Source: Aidingimonas halophila
GTDB taxonomy: Bacteria > Pseudomonadota > Gammaproteobacteria > Pseudomonadales > Halomonadaceae
Assembly: GCF_900106955.1 (NCBI RefSeq)
Contig: NZ_FNNI01000005.1
Location: 62,001 to 126,000 of the forward strand
Length of the DNA: 64,000 bases
Reading direction: 5' to 3'
Position numbers and translations under genes: made by a program. Below, piece after piece: positions 55,872 through 64,000 of this stretch. The notes under the pieces are model-generated. The model saw only the letters and a program-made list of their open reading frames with translations, was not told the origin of the DNA and did not search any database. How positions within the stretch are numbered: the stretch's first letter is position 1; the number at the start of each line of letters is the position of its first letter.

Positions 55872-56474
55872 ATGACGCTATCACTCGATCAGGAACCGCT
55901 TCCGTTACTGGGTATTGCCGCCTGGAGCGGCACCGGCAAGACGACATTGCTCGAACGCTTGTTACCCGGCTTACGTGCCCGTGGATTGCATGTGGCCGTC
56001 ATCAAGCACGCTCACCACCAGTTCGATATCGACCAGCCGGGCAAGGATAGTCACCGTCTGCGCCAGGTCGGGGCCAGTCCCATGGTGGTCGCGTCACGAG
56101 CCCGCTTTGCCTTGATGATGGAGACCCCGGACCAAGAGGAGGCCGACCTGCCGATGTTGATCGAGCAGGTTCGTCCACTCCGGCCCGATATGGTGCTGAT
56201 CGAAGGGTTCAAGAGTTGGCCGTTGCCCAAGCTGGAATTATATCGGGCATCGTTGGGAAAGACGCTACTGGCACCTGAGGATCCTTGGGTGCGAGCGGTG
56301 GCCAGTGACGGGCCATTGTCGCTGCCTCGGGGTGTGGCGTCACTGGAGCTTGATGATCTCGATGGCATCACGGACTGGATCGCCGCCTGGCCGGCGCGCT
56401 GGTCTGCCATGCGGATGTCCCGACCAGAGACCGATGAGCAGTCCGACGTGCGCAGTGGGGAGGCCGGGTCATGA
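55872..56474 (+). CDS. mobB: molybdopterin-guanine dinucleotide biosynthesis GTP-binding protein
   Basis: MobB is a P-loop protein that assists MobA. The 200-residue product has Walker A WSGTGKTTLLERL, followed by VAVIKHAHHQFDIDQPGKDSHRLRQ and the conserved MVLIEGFKSWPLPKLELYR. ATG at 55872 is chosen; in-frame GTG (55857) and ATG (55863) are alternatives. It overlaps moeA by four bases. Confidence 0.9.
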   Translation: MTLSLDQEPLPLLGIAAWSGTGKTTLLERLLPGLRARGLHVAVIKHAHHQFDIDQPGKDSHRLRQVGASPMVVASRARFALMMETPDQEEADLPMLIEQVRPLRPDMVLIEGFKSWPLPKLELYRASLGKTLLAPEDPWVRAVASDGPLSLPRGVASLELDDLDGITDWIAAWPARWSAMRMSRPETDEQSDVRSGEAGS

Positions 56475-57739
56475 CCTTGTCCTGTTTCGATCTCGGCGAG
56501 CGGATGCTTTCAGTGGATGAAGCGCTGTCGGCGCTGCGCGAATTCGTTCCCGGCCCTCTGAACAGCGAATATATACCGTTATCGTCTCTATTGGGGCGGG
56601 TAGCGGCGGAAGAGGTGGCATCGTCAATCAATGTGCCTCAGCAGACGAATGCGGCCATGGATGGCATCGCATTGGCGTGGCCAGGGAATGACGCCGGGCA
56701 TCTTCGGTGGAAACTGGTAGGTCGTGTTCTGGCCGGGCAGCGATACGATACCGCCATTGCCCACGGCGAAGCCGTGGCCATTACCACCGGAGCACCGATG
56801 CCGGACGGGACCGATACGGTGATCATGAACGAGCAACTGACGCAATATCAGGACAGTGACGGCGTATCATGGGTCGAGGTGGCACGTCCGGAAACCGTCA
56901 AGCAGGGACAGAATGTGCGTCAGGCCGGGGAAGATGTGGCTCGCGGTGACCTGGCATTGTCTGCGGGAACCCGATTGAAGCCTCAGCACCTCGGACTCCT
57001 GGCATCGCTCGGTATTGCACAAGTCAGTGTGTATCGTCGTCCGCGAGTGACAATCTTTTCCACCGGCGACGAGGTCAATGCACCGGGAGAGCCGTTACCG
57101 GAGGCCGGTATCTACGATACCAACCGTTTCGCCTTGCTGGGGTTATTGCAACGCCTGGGATGTGAAATCATCGATGCCGGCATTCTTCCCGATCGGCGCG
57201 AGGCCATTCGAGCCGCCTTGCAAACGGCGGCCGGACAGTCGGATGCCGTGGTGACCAGTGGCGGCGTGTCGGTAGGAGAGGCGGATTGGATCAAGGCGGC
57301 ACTGGATGATTTCGGCGAGTTGGGGTTCTGGCGTATCGCCTTGCGCCCGGGTCGTCCCTTGGCGTTCGGGTTGCTTGGTGAGCGTCGAGTCCCGTTCTTC
57401 GGTCTGCCTGGCAATCCGGTAGCAGTGGTGGTGACATTTCTGCAGTTCGTGCAACCGGCCTTGCGGCGTCTGGAGGGAGAGTTCAAGTGGACCCCTTGGC
57501 ACCTGACGGCATTGGCCGAGAGTCCTTTGCGCAGCCGTCGCGGGCGTGTCGATTATCTCCGCGGCTTCTATCGTTGTGATGATCGGGGACAGCTGTGGGT
57601 GACCACTACCGGTCAGCAGGGATCTGGCATCCTGTCGTCGGTAGTGGCAGCCAATTGCCTGATTGAAATCGGCGAGGAGAGTGATGCCGTCGATCCTGGT
57701 GAATCCGTACTTGTGCTTCCCTTTCACGACTTGTTATGA
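56471..57739 (+). CDS. moeA: molybdopterin molybdenumtransferase
   Basis: MoeA inserts molybdate into adenylylated molybdopterin. The 422-residue product has the MoeA domain order: N-terminal region with [13 protein letters not shown], domain II with [20 protein letters not shown], the MogA-like domain with [23 protein letters not shown] and [14 protein letters not shown], and [13 protein letters not shown], then a C-terminal barrel. Start overlaps mobB (ATGA), end overlaps the next gene (ATGA). The MogA/MoaB adenylyltransferase that normally acts before MoeA is not in the window. Confidence 0.93.
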   Translation: MTLSCFDLGERMLSVDEALSALREFVPGPLNSEYIPLSSLLGRVAAEEVASSINVPQQTNAAMDGIALAWPGNDAGHLRWKLVGRVLAGQRYDTAIAHGEAVAITTGAPMPDGTDTVIMNEQLTQYQDSDGVSWVEVARPETVKQGQNVRQAGEDVARGDLALSAGTRLKPQHLGLLASLGIAQVSVYRRPRVTIFSTGDEVNAPGEPLPEAGIYDTNRFALLGLLQRLGCEIIDAGILPDRREAIRAALQTAAGQSDAVVTSGGVSVGEADWIKAALDDFGELGFWRIALRPGRPLAFGLLGERRVPFFGLPGNPVAVVVTFLQFVQPALRRLEGEFKWTPWHLTALAESPLRSRRGRVDYLRGFYRCDDRGQLWVTTTGQQGSGILSSVVAANCLIEIGEESDAVDPGESVLVLPFHDLL

Positions 57740-58545
57740 GTGGGACTACCATGAAGAATCTGAGTCATATCAACGCTCGCGGCGAGGCCCATATGGTCGA
57801 TGTCGCCGATAAAGAGGAGAGTCGCCGGGAAGCGGTTGCCAGTGGTTATATACAGATGCTTCCCGCTACCTTGGCGTTACTGGTCGATGGGGAGTTGCCC
57901 AAAGGTGACGTGCTGGCAACCGCACGCATTGCCGGTATTCAGGCGGCCAAGCGAACACATGAGTTGATCCCCCTTTGCCATGCATTGCCCTTATCGAACG
58001 TAGAGGTCGATTTTCAGATTGACGAAACCCATTCGCGGGTCCGTGTATCGGCCACATGTCGACTCAAGGGGCGAACGGGGGTGGAAATGGAAGCCTTGAC
58101 CGCGGTTTCCGTGACGTGTCTGACGCTCTATGACATGTGCAAGGCGGTCGATAAGGGCATGATCATAGGCAGTATCCAGCTCGATACCAAGACGGGGGGT
58201 AAATCGGGTGACTATCGACGTGTCGCTGATGATGAACAGATCGTCACGGCGTCGTGTGGGGATGGCGAGATCGGGATGCCGAGCCGGCGATCGGGACTAC
58301 GGGTCAAATGTCTGGCGGAGTTGCGGGAGCGGCTTGGCGTCCATGAATTGGACATTGAATTCGATGAGCTTGAGGTGGCCAATATTGCCGGCCTGAAAAA
58401 GGCGTTGCGAAATCGGGATTCGCGATTTTCACACTTGAGCGAGCAGCGAATACTGTGTGCCGTCAACCAGGTAATGGGGAGCGATGAAACCCCTTTGAGT
58501 GACGGCGACGAGGTGGCTTTCTTTCCGCCCGTGACGGGAGGGTGA
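57736..58545 (+). CDS. moaCD: MoaC-MoaD fusion: cyclic pyranopterin monophosphate synthase + molybdopterin synthase small subunit
   Basis: One 269-residue frame carries two enzymes of cofactor synthesis. Residues about 1-162 are MoaC, which turns the MoaA product into cyclic pyranopterin monophosphate, with [25 protein letters not shown] and [10 protein letters not shown] (D133, K136). After a linker (163-186) residues about 187-269 are MoaD, a ubiquitin-like sulfur carrier that ends in TGG, its needed C-terminus. In E. coli moaC and moaD are separate genes. No stop codon or frame break lies between them. Start overlaps moeA by four bases; a second ATG at 57751 is nearer the usual MoaC start. 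Confidence 0.92.
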   Translation: MSGTTMKNLSHINARGEAHMVDVADKEESRREAVASGYIQMLPATLALLVDGELPKGDVLATARIAGIQAAKRTHELIPLCHALPLSNVEVDFQIDETHSRVRVSATCRLKGRTGVEMEALTAVSVTCLTLYDMCKAVDKGMIIGSIQLDTKTGGKSGDYRRVADDEQIVTASCGDGEIGMPSRRSGLRVKCLAELRERLGVHELDIEFDELEVANIAGLKKALRNRDSRFSHLSEQRILCAVNQVMGSDETPLSDGDEVAFFPPVTGG

Positions 58546-58546
58546 C

Positions 58547-58996
58547 ATGAATCGTGTCCAGCAGACACCATTCGATCCGGGCGAAGAGCAGCGTGCATTG
58601 ACGGATGGGCGAACCGATATTGGTGCCATTGTCAGTTTTACCGGGCTGGTTCGTGATTTCAACGAGCGGCCGGATGTCACCGGGTTGACTCTGGAACATT
58701 ATCCGGGGATGACGGAAACGGCGTTGGCCGACATCGAGGACCAAGCGCGTCGTCGCTGGTCGCTGCAGGGGGTGCGAATCATTCATCGAGTCGGACGTCT
58801 GTCCCCCGGCGATCCTATCGTTCTTGTCGTCGTAGCCAGTGCGCATCGACGTGAGGCCTTCATGGCTTGTGATTTCATTATGGATTATCTGAAGACGCGC
58901 GCACCGTTCTGGAAAAAAGAGCATACCCATAGCGGCCACTATTGGGTAGCGGAGCGCGAAACCGATCAGCGCGATGCGAATCGCTGGGAGGAATGA
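58547..58996 (+). CDS. moaE: molybdopterin synthase catalytic subunit
   Basis: MoaE uses the sulfur on MoaD to build the dithiolene of molybdopterin. The 149-residue product has [26 protein letters not shown], the region [24 protein letters not shown] and the catalytic lysine area APFWKKE. It follows the MoaC-MoaD gene by one base, so all subunits of molybdopterin synthase are made together. The stop overlaps an ATG of moaA. Confidence 0.95.
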   Translation: MNRVQQTPFDPGEEQRALTDGRTDIGAIVSFTGLVRDFNERPDVTGLTLEHYPGMTETALADIEDQARRRWSLQGVRIIHRVGRLSPGDPIVLVVVASAHRREAFMACDFIMDYLKTRAPFWKKEHTHSGHYWVAERETDQRDANRWEE

Positions 58997-58998
58997 CA

Positions 58999-59988
58999 AT
59001 GACAACATTGGTCGATAATTTCGATCGCCAGGTACGCTATGTTCGCATTTCGGTAACCGACCGTTGCGATTTCCGTTGTGTCTATTGCATGAGTGAAGAC
59101 ATGACTTTTCTGCCGCGTGCCCAGGTCCTGACTCTGGAAGAGTTGACCATGGTTGCCAGGGCATTCGTCGAGTTGGGGGTGGAAAAAATCCGCTTGACCG
59201 GCGGTGAACCGCTGGTACGTCGTGGTATTGATCAACTTGTATCGGATATCGGGGCATTGCCTGGACTCAAGGATTTCACCATGACCACCAACGGGGCCAG
59301 TTTGCGAAAGCATGCCGAAACCTTGCGTAAAGGCGGTATGCAGCGCCTCAATATCAGCCTCGACTCACTCGATGCCGAGCGTTTTCGTCGTGTGACGAGA
59401 ACCGGGCAATTATCGAAAGTGATTGATGGAATACATGCGGCGAAAGAAGCGGGGTTCGAGCGTATCAAGCTCAACGCGGTCATCCTCAAAGGGCGCAATG
59501 ATGATGAAGTGCTCGACCTGGTAGAGTTTGCTCGGCAGGAAAACGTGGATATCAGTTTCATCGAGGAGATGCCTCTAGGCGATGTATCTGATCATTCACG
59601 TGCCGAAACGTTCTGCTCCAGTGATGAAGTGCAAGCCATGATCGAACAGCACCATCCTCTGGTGCCTACGACGGAAACCACGTTAGGGCCTTCGCGCTAT
59701 TTCCGAATGTCGGACAGCGATACCCGAATCGGATTTATTTCTCCGCATAGCCATAATTTTTGTTCTACCTGTAACCGTGTGCGTGTGACGGTGGAAGGGC
59801 GTTTGCTGTTATGCCTTGGCAATGAGCATTCGGTTGATTTACGAGAGGTCCTGCGACGTCATCCCGGTGATATGGATGTACTGAAACAGCGTATTATCGA
59901 TGCGATGCCACTCAAGCCGGAACGTCACCATTTCACCACTGATGGCGATGTGCAGATCGTTCGATTCATGAACATGACGGGCGGTTGA
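58999..59988 (+). CDS. moaA: GTP 3',8-cyclase (radical SAM)
   Basis: MoaA begins molybdenum cofactor synthesis by rearranging GTP. The 329-residue product has the radical-SAM cluster CDFRCVYC near residue 20, the substrate region [11 protein letters not shown], the C-terminal cluster [20 protein letters not shown] and a C-terminal GG needed for activity. ATG at 58999 follows GGGAGGA at a better distance than the ATG six bases upstream. It is the last gene of the operon. Confidence 0.95.
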   Translation: MTTLVDNFDRQVRYVRISVTDRCDFRCVYCMSEDMTFLPRAQVLTLEELTMVARAFVELGVEKIRLTGGEPLVRRGIDQLVSDIGALPGLKDFTMTTNGASLRKHAETLRKGGMQRLNISLDSLDAERFRRVTRTGQLSKVIDGIHAAKEAGFERIKLNAVILKGRNDDEVLDLVEFARQENVDISFIEEMPLGDVSDHSRAETFCSSDEVQAMIEQHHPLVPTTETTLGPSRYFRMSDSDTRIGFISPHSHNFCSTCNRVRVTVEGRLLLCLGNEHSVDLREVLRRHPGDMDVLKQRIIDAMPLKPERHHFTTDGDVQIVRFMNMTGG

Positions 59989-60043
59989 TAACTTAACCCA
60001 CGACTATTTTCCGCGCTTTGCTTACGACTTGCCTCCTTTTTAT

Positions 60044-60091
60044 GGCGCCTTGGCAGAAAATTTGTTGATTGACTTTTCTTGCCAAAGTGCC
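60044..60091. promoter_or_regulatory. near-perfect inverted repeat upstream of the H-NS-like gene
   Basis: Arms GGC-x3-TTGGCAGAAAA (60044-60060) and TTTTCTTGCCAA-x3-GCC (60074-60091) pair with one bulged base around a 13-base loop. The right arm contains the -35 box of the downstream promoter. It could be an operator, or it could end moaA transcription, although no T-run follows. Confidence 0.55.
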
Positions 60092-60106
60092 ATATCTGCA
60101 TATACT
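60079..60106 (+). promoter_or_regulatory. sigma-70 promoter of the H-NS-like gene
   Basis: TTGCCA and TATACT are 16 bases apart in an AT-rich segment. Transcription would start near 60113, about 50 bases before the coding region. Confidence 0.65.
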
Positions 60107-60163
60107 TTTTACCACAGTATCGTCAGATACCTTATTTGTTGACCCTCAGCATGGAGGAGGCCA

Positions 60164-60457
60164 ATGTCTTCCGAATCCCTGGAGCGCATCGCTCGGAACA
60201 AGAATGTCGCTCGTGCTGCGGCACGCCAATTGAGTATGGAGCAGCTAAACAAGCTGTCTGAGGTGATCGGGGAGGTCATAGAGCAAAAACAGGAAGAGGA
60301 GAAAAAGCGCCGGGAAGAGGAAGCCATGAAGGAACGCAAGCTGGCTGAAATTCGAGAAGCGATCAATGATGCCGGGTTGTCAGTAAACGATCTCGTTCCG
60401 GAACAGCCCAAGCGGCGCCGTGGTCGTCCCCCCAAAAATGCCAACAAGAAGTCCTGA
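60164..60457 (+). CDS. short H-NS-like protein with AT-hook tail
   Basis: A 97-residue protein. Residues about 1-78 resemble the N-terminal oligomerisation domain of E. coli H-NS: a short helix, RAAARQLSMEQLNKLSEVI, a long charged coiled coil rich in E, K and R (40-66), and GLSVNDLV where H-NS has GIDPNELL. The H-NS DNA-binding domain is missing. Instead the tail has RRRGRPPK (84-91), an AT-hook with the RGRP core, and basic residues to the end. Ribosome site GGAGGAGG is strong. It may bridge AT-rich DNA weakly or modulate a full-length H-NS; neither is shown. Confidence 0.75.
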   Translation: MSSESLERIARNKNVARAAARQLSMEQLNKLSEVIGEVIEQKQEEEKKRREEEAMKERKLAEIREAINDAGLSVNDLVPEQPKRRRGRPPKNANKKS

Positions 60458-60467
60458 TTGCTCTATT

Positions 60468-60501
60468 GCCCCGTCCGGCCAGCAGGTTCGGTCGGGCTTT
60501 A
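60468..60501 (+). terminator. probable terminator of the H-NS-like gene
   Basis: An imperfect stem, GCCCCGTCC / GGTCGGGC, with a GC-rich loop and a TTT ends between this gene and the convergent RNase J gene. It is weak. Confidence 0.45.
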
Positions 60502-60532
60502 GCATAATGACTTCCGTGACTGCCCCGAGGGC

Positions 60533-62188
60533 TTAATTGGCAATCAGTTGTAGATGCACGGAAGGTAAATGGCGCATGTGGTTCGATAAATAGTCCAAGA
60601 GTAAAGGACGTAGTGCCTGACGAAGTTGGGCAAGATGCTCGTTGGCCAGTGTCGGCAAATGTTCATCTAGCCATTCCATCAGTGCCGTCTCGTCCAGAGG
60701 GGACGTCGTGTGGGAATCGATCACGGGTAGCCCGATACGGGACCACCCCTCTCCCTGTGGAGTAACGGGAATAGCCAGGAACAGTGTGCCGTGCCGATTG
60801 CCGTTGCCCATCGTTTCGTGAAATAACTCAGGCATGGGCATGACGCGGTTTCGATCGATCATGCAGGGGGGTTGAGGATAACGTGCTTCCCGTGTCAGTC
60901 CTTGCTCATCGAAACGGATCATGTCGCCGTTTACGGGAATCAAGGGGCAGTCGATACCCAGTTGCAATGCTAGGTCGCGGTGAGTCGTTTGATGGGCTTG
61001 CTCACCGTGGATCGGCAATAGATGGCGGGGGTTCACCCAAGCATAGAGCTGTCGAATTTCTTCCTGTCCCGGGTGGCCTGAGGCGTGCAGCGCAGGGTGG
61101 CTTTCGCCATCGTAGATGATGACGCCAAGTTGCCTGAGCCCTTGTTGCAGGCGCTCGATCAGCGGTTCGTTCCCCGGAATGGCCTTGGCTGAAAAAATGA
61201 CGGTATCACCGGCGACCAACTCAAAGTTCGGGTGCTGACTTCGCGCCAGGCGGGACAATGCCGAGCGTGGTTCTCCCTGGCTTCCAGTGGCAATGACAAG
61301 TACCTCCTCCGGGGGAAGATAGCCAAGGTCTTGAACGGGGACGATTGGCGGAAAATCATCGAGGTAGCCCAGTCCTCGTGCAATAGTGACCATGCGTTCC
61401 ATGGACCGACCCATCAGGCTGACACGTCTGCCACAACGTTCCGCAGCCCGTCCGATAGCCAACACGCGGGCAAGATTGCTGGCAAAGCAGGTCACCACGA
61501 CTCGCCCCTTGCACTCCGGTATCGTCTGCTCAAGGGCTCGCGCCACGTCGCCTTCGTTTGCCGTCCCTTCACGCTCGGGAGCATTGGTGGAATCACCAAC
61601 GATCAAATCGATGGGAGCGATCGAACGAAAGCGCTCGGGATCGGTGGGGAAGCCGATGAGAGGCTCGTTATCCAGCTTCCAGTCACCCGTATGGAGTACG
61701 CGCTGTGATGGCGTAACTATCAGTATCGCACAGCTTTCCGGAATCGAATGTGTCACGGGCAGGAAACGCACATTGAACGGACCGCATTCGCAGGCATCAC
61801 CGGGGTCGATGATTCGAATGGCATCACCGGCCAGTCCATGATCATGAAATTTGGCACGCAATAGCGCGGCAGTGAGAGGAGTGGCATAAATAGGACAGCC
61901 CCAATAAGGCCATAGCCAGGCGATGGCACCGATGTGATCTTCATGGCCATGAGTCACCAATAAGGCGTCCGGAGTAATTGCCCGCTCGGTCAAGGTCGCC
62001 ATATTGGGGACCTGTAGTGGGGTATCGGGGAGGTCCTGCCGGATCATCATCCCGCAATCGACGGCGATCCAGTGTCCCCCATAGCCATAAAGGCTGAAAT
62101 TCATTCCTATTTCACCGCATCCTCCCAGAGTGAGAAATCGTAGAGCGGGGCGACGTCGACGATGAATCTGAACGCGGTGTTGGGTCAT
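60533..62188 (-). CDS. rnj: ribonuclease J family beta-CASP RNase
   Basis: A 551-residue metallo-beta-lactamase/beta-CASP nuclease. The metal motif HGHEDHIGA is at 80-88, with a second histidine in VTHSIPES, an aspartate in HTGDWKLD, and beta-CASP blocks GDSTNAPERE and FASNLARVLAIG. SGHPGQEEIRQLY and PIHGEQAH complete the active site. RNase J enzymes act in mRNA decay and rRNA maturation. They are standard in Firmicutes and Actinobacteria but absent from E. coli. The C-terminal domain fits the family. ATG has a weak ribosome site. Confidence 0.88.
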   Translation of the reverse strand: MTQHRVQIHRRRRPALRFLTLGGCGEIGMNFSLYGYGGHWIAVDCGMMIRQDLPDTPLQVPNMATLTERAITPDALLVTHGHEDHIGAIAWLWPYWGCPIYATPLTAALLRAKFHDHGLAGDAIRIIDPGDACECGPFNVRFLPVTHSIPESCAILIVTPSQRVLHTGDWKLDNEPLIGFPTDPERFRSIAPIDLIVGDSTNAPEREGTANEGDVARALEQTIPECKGRVVVTCFASNLARVLAIGRAAERCGRRVSLMGRSMERMVTIARGLGYLDDFPPIVPVQDLGYLPPEEVLVIATGSQGEPRSALSRLARSQHPNFELVAGDTVIFSAKAIPGNEPLIERLQQGLRQLGVIIYDGESHPALHASGHPGQEEIRQLYAWVNPRHLLPIHGEQAHQTTHRDLALQLGIDCPLIPVNGDMIRFDEQGLTREARYPQPPCMIDRNRVMPMPELFHETMGNGNRHGTLFLAIPVTPQGEGWSRIGLPVIDSHTTSPLDETALMEWLDEHLPTLANEHLAQLRQALRPLLLDYLSNHMRHLPSVHLQLIAN

Positions 62189-62339
62189 GCTGATAGGCCG
62201 TCAAGAAACAAAACGCCATCATACGGGATGGCCGAGTCGGCCCACAATGTATGTGACCGAACATGCCTCTATCCGCTAGACTAAGCGGCTGCAGAAGGCG
62301 ACTCGCCACAACTTTCCACTCCCGCCGATGGTTTTACGC

Positions 62340-63194
62340 ATGTCACACTACTATCGTTTGGTGGTTTCCTGCCCTGATCGTGTCGGTATCGTATCCCGAG
62401 TCTCCGGCTTCATAGCGGAGCAGGGCGGGTCGATCACTGAAGCGAATCAGCACTCCGATCTGATGACCGGCCAGTTCTTCATGCGTTATGAAATTCTGGC
62501 GGATTCCATTGCGATGGATGCGGAGACACTCAAGGAATCCTTCTCACCTATTGCTGCAGAATTCGATATGGAATGGGGGTTATCGGATACTTCGCATCGT
62601 CCCCGTGTGGTGTTGATGGTCTCGCAGGACTCCCATTGCCTGGTCGATTTACTGTATCGATGGACCGCCGCAGAACTGGATTGTGAGTTGGCGTGCGTGA
62701 TTTCCAATCATGATGATTTGAGATCACTGGTTGAATGGCATGGTATCGATTACCACCATGTACCGGTTGATCGGCATGACAAAACGACGGCTTTTGCCGA
62801 GGTCGAACGGCTCATCGAAGAGGTCGAGGCCGATACCATCGTACTGGCGCGTTATATGCAGATTCTCCCGGCCGCATTGTGTGAGCGTTACCAGGGCAGG
62901 ATCATCAATATTCACCACAGCTTCCTGCCATCATTTGCCGGTGCCAGGCCTTATCACCAAGCCTATGAAAGAGGGGTCAAGCTGATTGGTGCGACATGCC
63001 ACTACGTCACTGCCGAATTGGATGCCGGACCGATTATCGAGCAGGATGTCCACCGGGTGACACATTGTCATACGACATCCGATCTGGTCCGGTTCGGTCG
63101 GGATATCGAGAAGCTCGTGTTGGCGCGTGGTTTACGCTGGCACTTGCAGGATCGGGTGTTGATTCACGGCAACAAGACGATCGTGTTTGCGTGA
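62340..63194 (+). CDS. purU: formyltetrahydrofolate deformylase
   Basis: PurU hydrolyses 10-formyl-tetrahydrofolate to formate and tetrahydrofolate, adjusting the one-carbon pool. The 284-residue product has an N-terminal ACT domain (about 4-80, CPDRVGIVSRVSGFIAEQGG) and a formyltransferase domain with HCLVDLLYRW, NIHHSFLPSFAGARPYHQAYERG and TAELDAGPIIEQD. ATG at 62340 fits homologs better than one four codons upstream. In the window purN makes use of the same cofactor. Confidence 0.95.
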   Translation: MSHYYRLVVSCPDRVGIVSRVSGFIAEQGGSITEANQHSDLMTGQFFMRYEILADSIAMDAETLKESFSPIAAEFDMEWGLSDTSHRPRVVLMVSQDSHCLVDLLYRWTAAELDCELACVISNHDDLRSLVEWHGIDYHHVPVDRHDKTTAFAEVERLIEEVEADTIVLARYMQILPAALCERYQGRIINIHHSFLPSFAGARPYHQAYERGVKLIGATCHYVTAELDAGPIIEQDVHRVTHCHTTSDLVRFGRDIEKLVLARGLRWHLQDRVLIHGNKTIVFA

Positions 63195-63214
63195 GGCGAG
63201 CTGGCTCGGGCCAA

Positions 63215-64000
63215 TCAGACAGTACCCAGGGATAAACTCAGCTGGCGCTGGCCCTCGGGTGGTGTCAGACGGACCCCGACACCCAATAATCTGACGGGGC
63301 GCGGGTTGCGATACCAGATTTGTTCCAGTAGTGAGCGATAATGCGTTGAACTGGGCTCCTGTCCAGCGGTTTCCTGGGTCGTTATGCTGAAGTCGTCGAA
63401 GCGTACCTTGATGAATACCTTGTCCAGGGGCGGATTTCCCTGGCGCTCGAGTCGTTGTCTCAACTTGTGATTAAGTGGGTCAAGGGCCTGCGAGCATGCC
63501 TCGAAGTCAGGAAGGTCACGGTCAAATGTCGTTTCGACACTTACCGACTTGCGTTCGCGTGTCACGGCAACTTCCCGTTCGTCGATCCCGCGTGACAACT
63601 CATACAGGCGATAGCCGAATTTACCGAAGCGGTCGATAAGGATGTCGAGAGGCCATTCGCGCAGCTCCCCACAGGTATGAATGGCCATTTCTTCGAGCTT
63701 GGCGGCGGTCGCTGGGCCGACGCCGTGCAGTCGCTTGACGGATAACTCCTGTAGAAATGCGTCGACCCGTTCGGGTTCGATGACGCATAGACCATCCGGC
63801 TTGTTCCAGTCGCTGGCCACCTTGGCGAGAAATTTCGAGGGGGCCGCGCCGACCGATAGCGTGATCCCCGTGTGCTGGTAGGTCTCCTGCTTGAGCCATT
63901 GCGCCATCCAGGTGGCGCTTCCTCGAAAGCGTGTCACCGTGCTGACGTCTAGATAGGCCTCATCCAGCGACAATGGTTCCACCAACGCCGTGAGATCATG
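63215..64000 (-). CDS. dinB: DNA polymerase IV, C-terminal part (partial at window edge)
   Basis: The frame is open to the window edge, so the gene begins outside. What is visible is from PLSLDEAYLDV (the metal-binding carboxylates of the palm) onward, the thumb with VGPATAAKLEEM, and the little-finger domain ending without the usual clamp-binding motif clearly visible (RQLSLSL is a candidate). Y-family polymerase IV copies damaged DNA and is part of the SOS response in E. coli. The promoter and LexA site are out of view. Its 3' end is 21 bases from convergent purU. Confidence 0.93.
   Translation of the reverse strand, partial: HDLTALVEPLSLDEAYLDVSTVTRFRGSATWMAQWLKQETYQHTGITLSVGAAPSKFLAKVASDWNKPDGLCVIEPERVDAFLQELSVKRLHGVGPATAAKLEEMAIHTCGELREWPLDILIDRFGKFGYRLYELSRGIDEREVAVTRERKSVSVETTFDRDLPDFEACSQALDPLNHKLRQRLERQGNPPLDKVFIKVRFDDFSITTQETAGQEPSSTHYRSLLEQIWYRNPRPVRLLGVGVRLTPPEGQRQLSLSLGTV

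Noticed and set aside
1-64000. Insertion sequences, prophage, integron or CRISPR array
   Set aside because: I found no transposase or integrase frames, no long terminal repeats and no regularly spaced direct repeats; the gene order is typical core chromosome.

Overview
The window looks like chromosomal DNA from a halophilic gammaproteobacterium, most likely of the Halomonadaceae (Halomonas/Chromohalobacter type). The reasons are a moderately high GC content, protein sequences and gene orders close to Pseudomonas (mpl-ubiX, proA-nadD-rsfS-rlmH-mrdAB, purMN-perM-hda, pycR-pycAB), acidic tails on several proteins, and a pyrophosphate-type phosphofructokinase. I see no insertion sequence, prophage, integrase or CRISPR array. 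The content is core metabolism and cell-envelope genes, with a few unusual architectures. The taxonomic call is inference from gene content, not from a search.

Layout. 0-7.3 kb: the end of a Ser/Thr kinase, PPi-dependent phosphofructokinase, mpl-ubiX (peptidoglycan recycling, prenyl-FMN synthesis), and a minus-strand operon of two membrane proteins with decayed GGDEF-like domains followed by a DedA-PAP2 fusion. 7.4-19.1 kb: a plus-strand cell-shape and lipoate block (proA, nadD, rsfS, rlmH, mrdA, mrdB, mltB, rlpA, dacA, ybeD, lipB, lipA). 19.1-23.5 kb: a LysR regulator divergent from a two-subunit pyruvate carboxylase. 23.6-34 kb: a DUF3141 PHA-synthase-like protein, purMN, an AI-2E family permease with hda, a lipoprotein/diguanylate cyclase pair, fumC and a membrane-anchored phosphoesterase. 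34-36.5 kb: glpR divergent from glpK with a good GlpR operator between them. 36.6-40.3 kb: two identical tRNA-Val(GAC) genes, then a minus-strand metNIQ-msrC operon behind a promoter, a SAM-II-like riboswitch and a terminator. 40.4-45 kb: ribE and a nucleobase salvage group (purine permease, apt, gpt, ung, upp). 45.3-53.2 kb: a rhizobial-type glycerol ABC importer (glpSTPQUV) and glpD. 53.2-55 kb: uraA and a cupin regulator. 55.2-60 kb: a complete-looking molybdenum cofactor operon with a moaC-moaD fusion. 60-64 kb: a short H-NS-like protein with an AT-hook tail, RNase J, purU and the 3' end of dinB.

How the genes work together. Glycerol is imported by GlpSTPQUV, phosphorylated by GlpK and oxidised by GlpD, probably under GlpR. 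Methionine and its free sulfoxide are handled by MetNIQ plus free-Met-R-sulfoxide reductase under S-adenosylmethionine control. PycAB, FumC and PPi-PFK belong to central carbon metabolism. MrdA, MrdB, MltB, RlpA, DacA, Mpl and the DedA-PAP2 protein all touch the peptidoglycan and undecaprenyl cycle.

The observations most worth following are the SAM-II-like aptamer with an inserted hairpin in front of metN, the predicted one-sided ATPase of the glycerol importer (GlpS lacks the switch histidine and GlpT lacks the LSGGQ loop, both in the same composite site), the H-NS oligomerisation domain joined to an AT-hook, the degenerate-GGDEF/DedA-PAP2 operon, and the MoaC-MoaD fusion.
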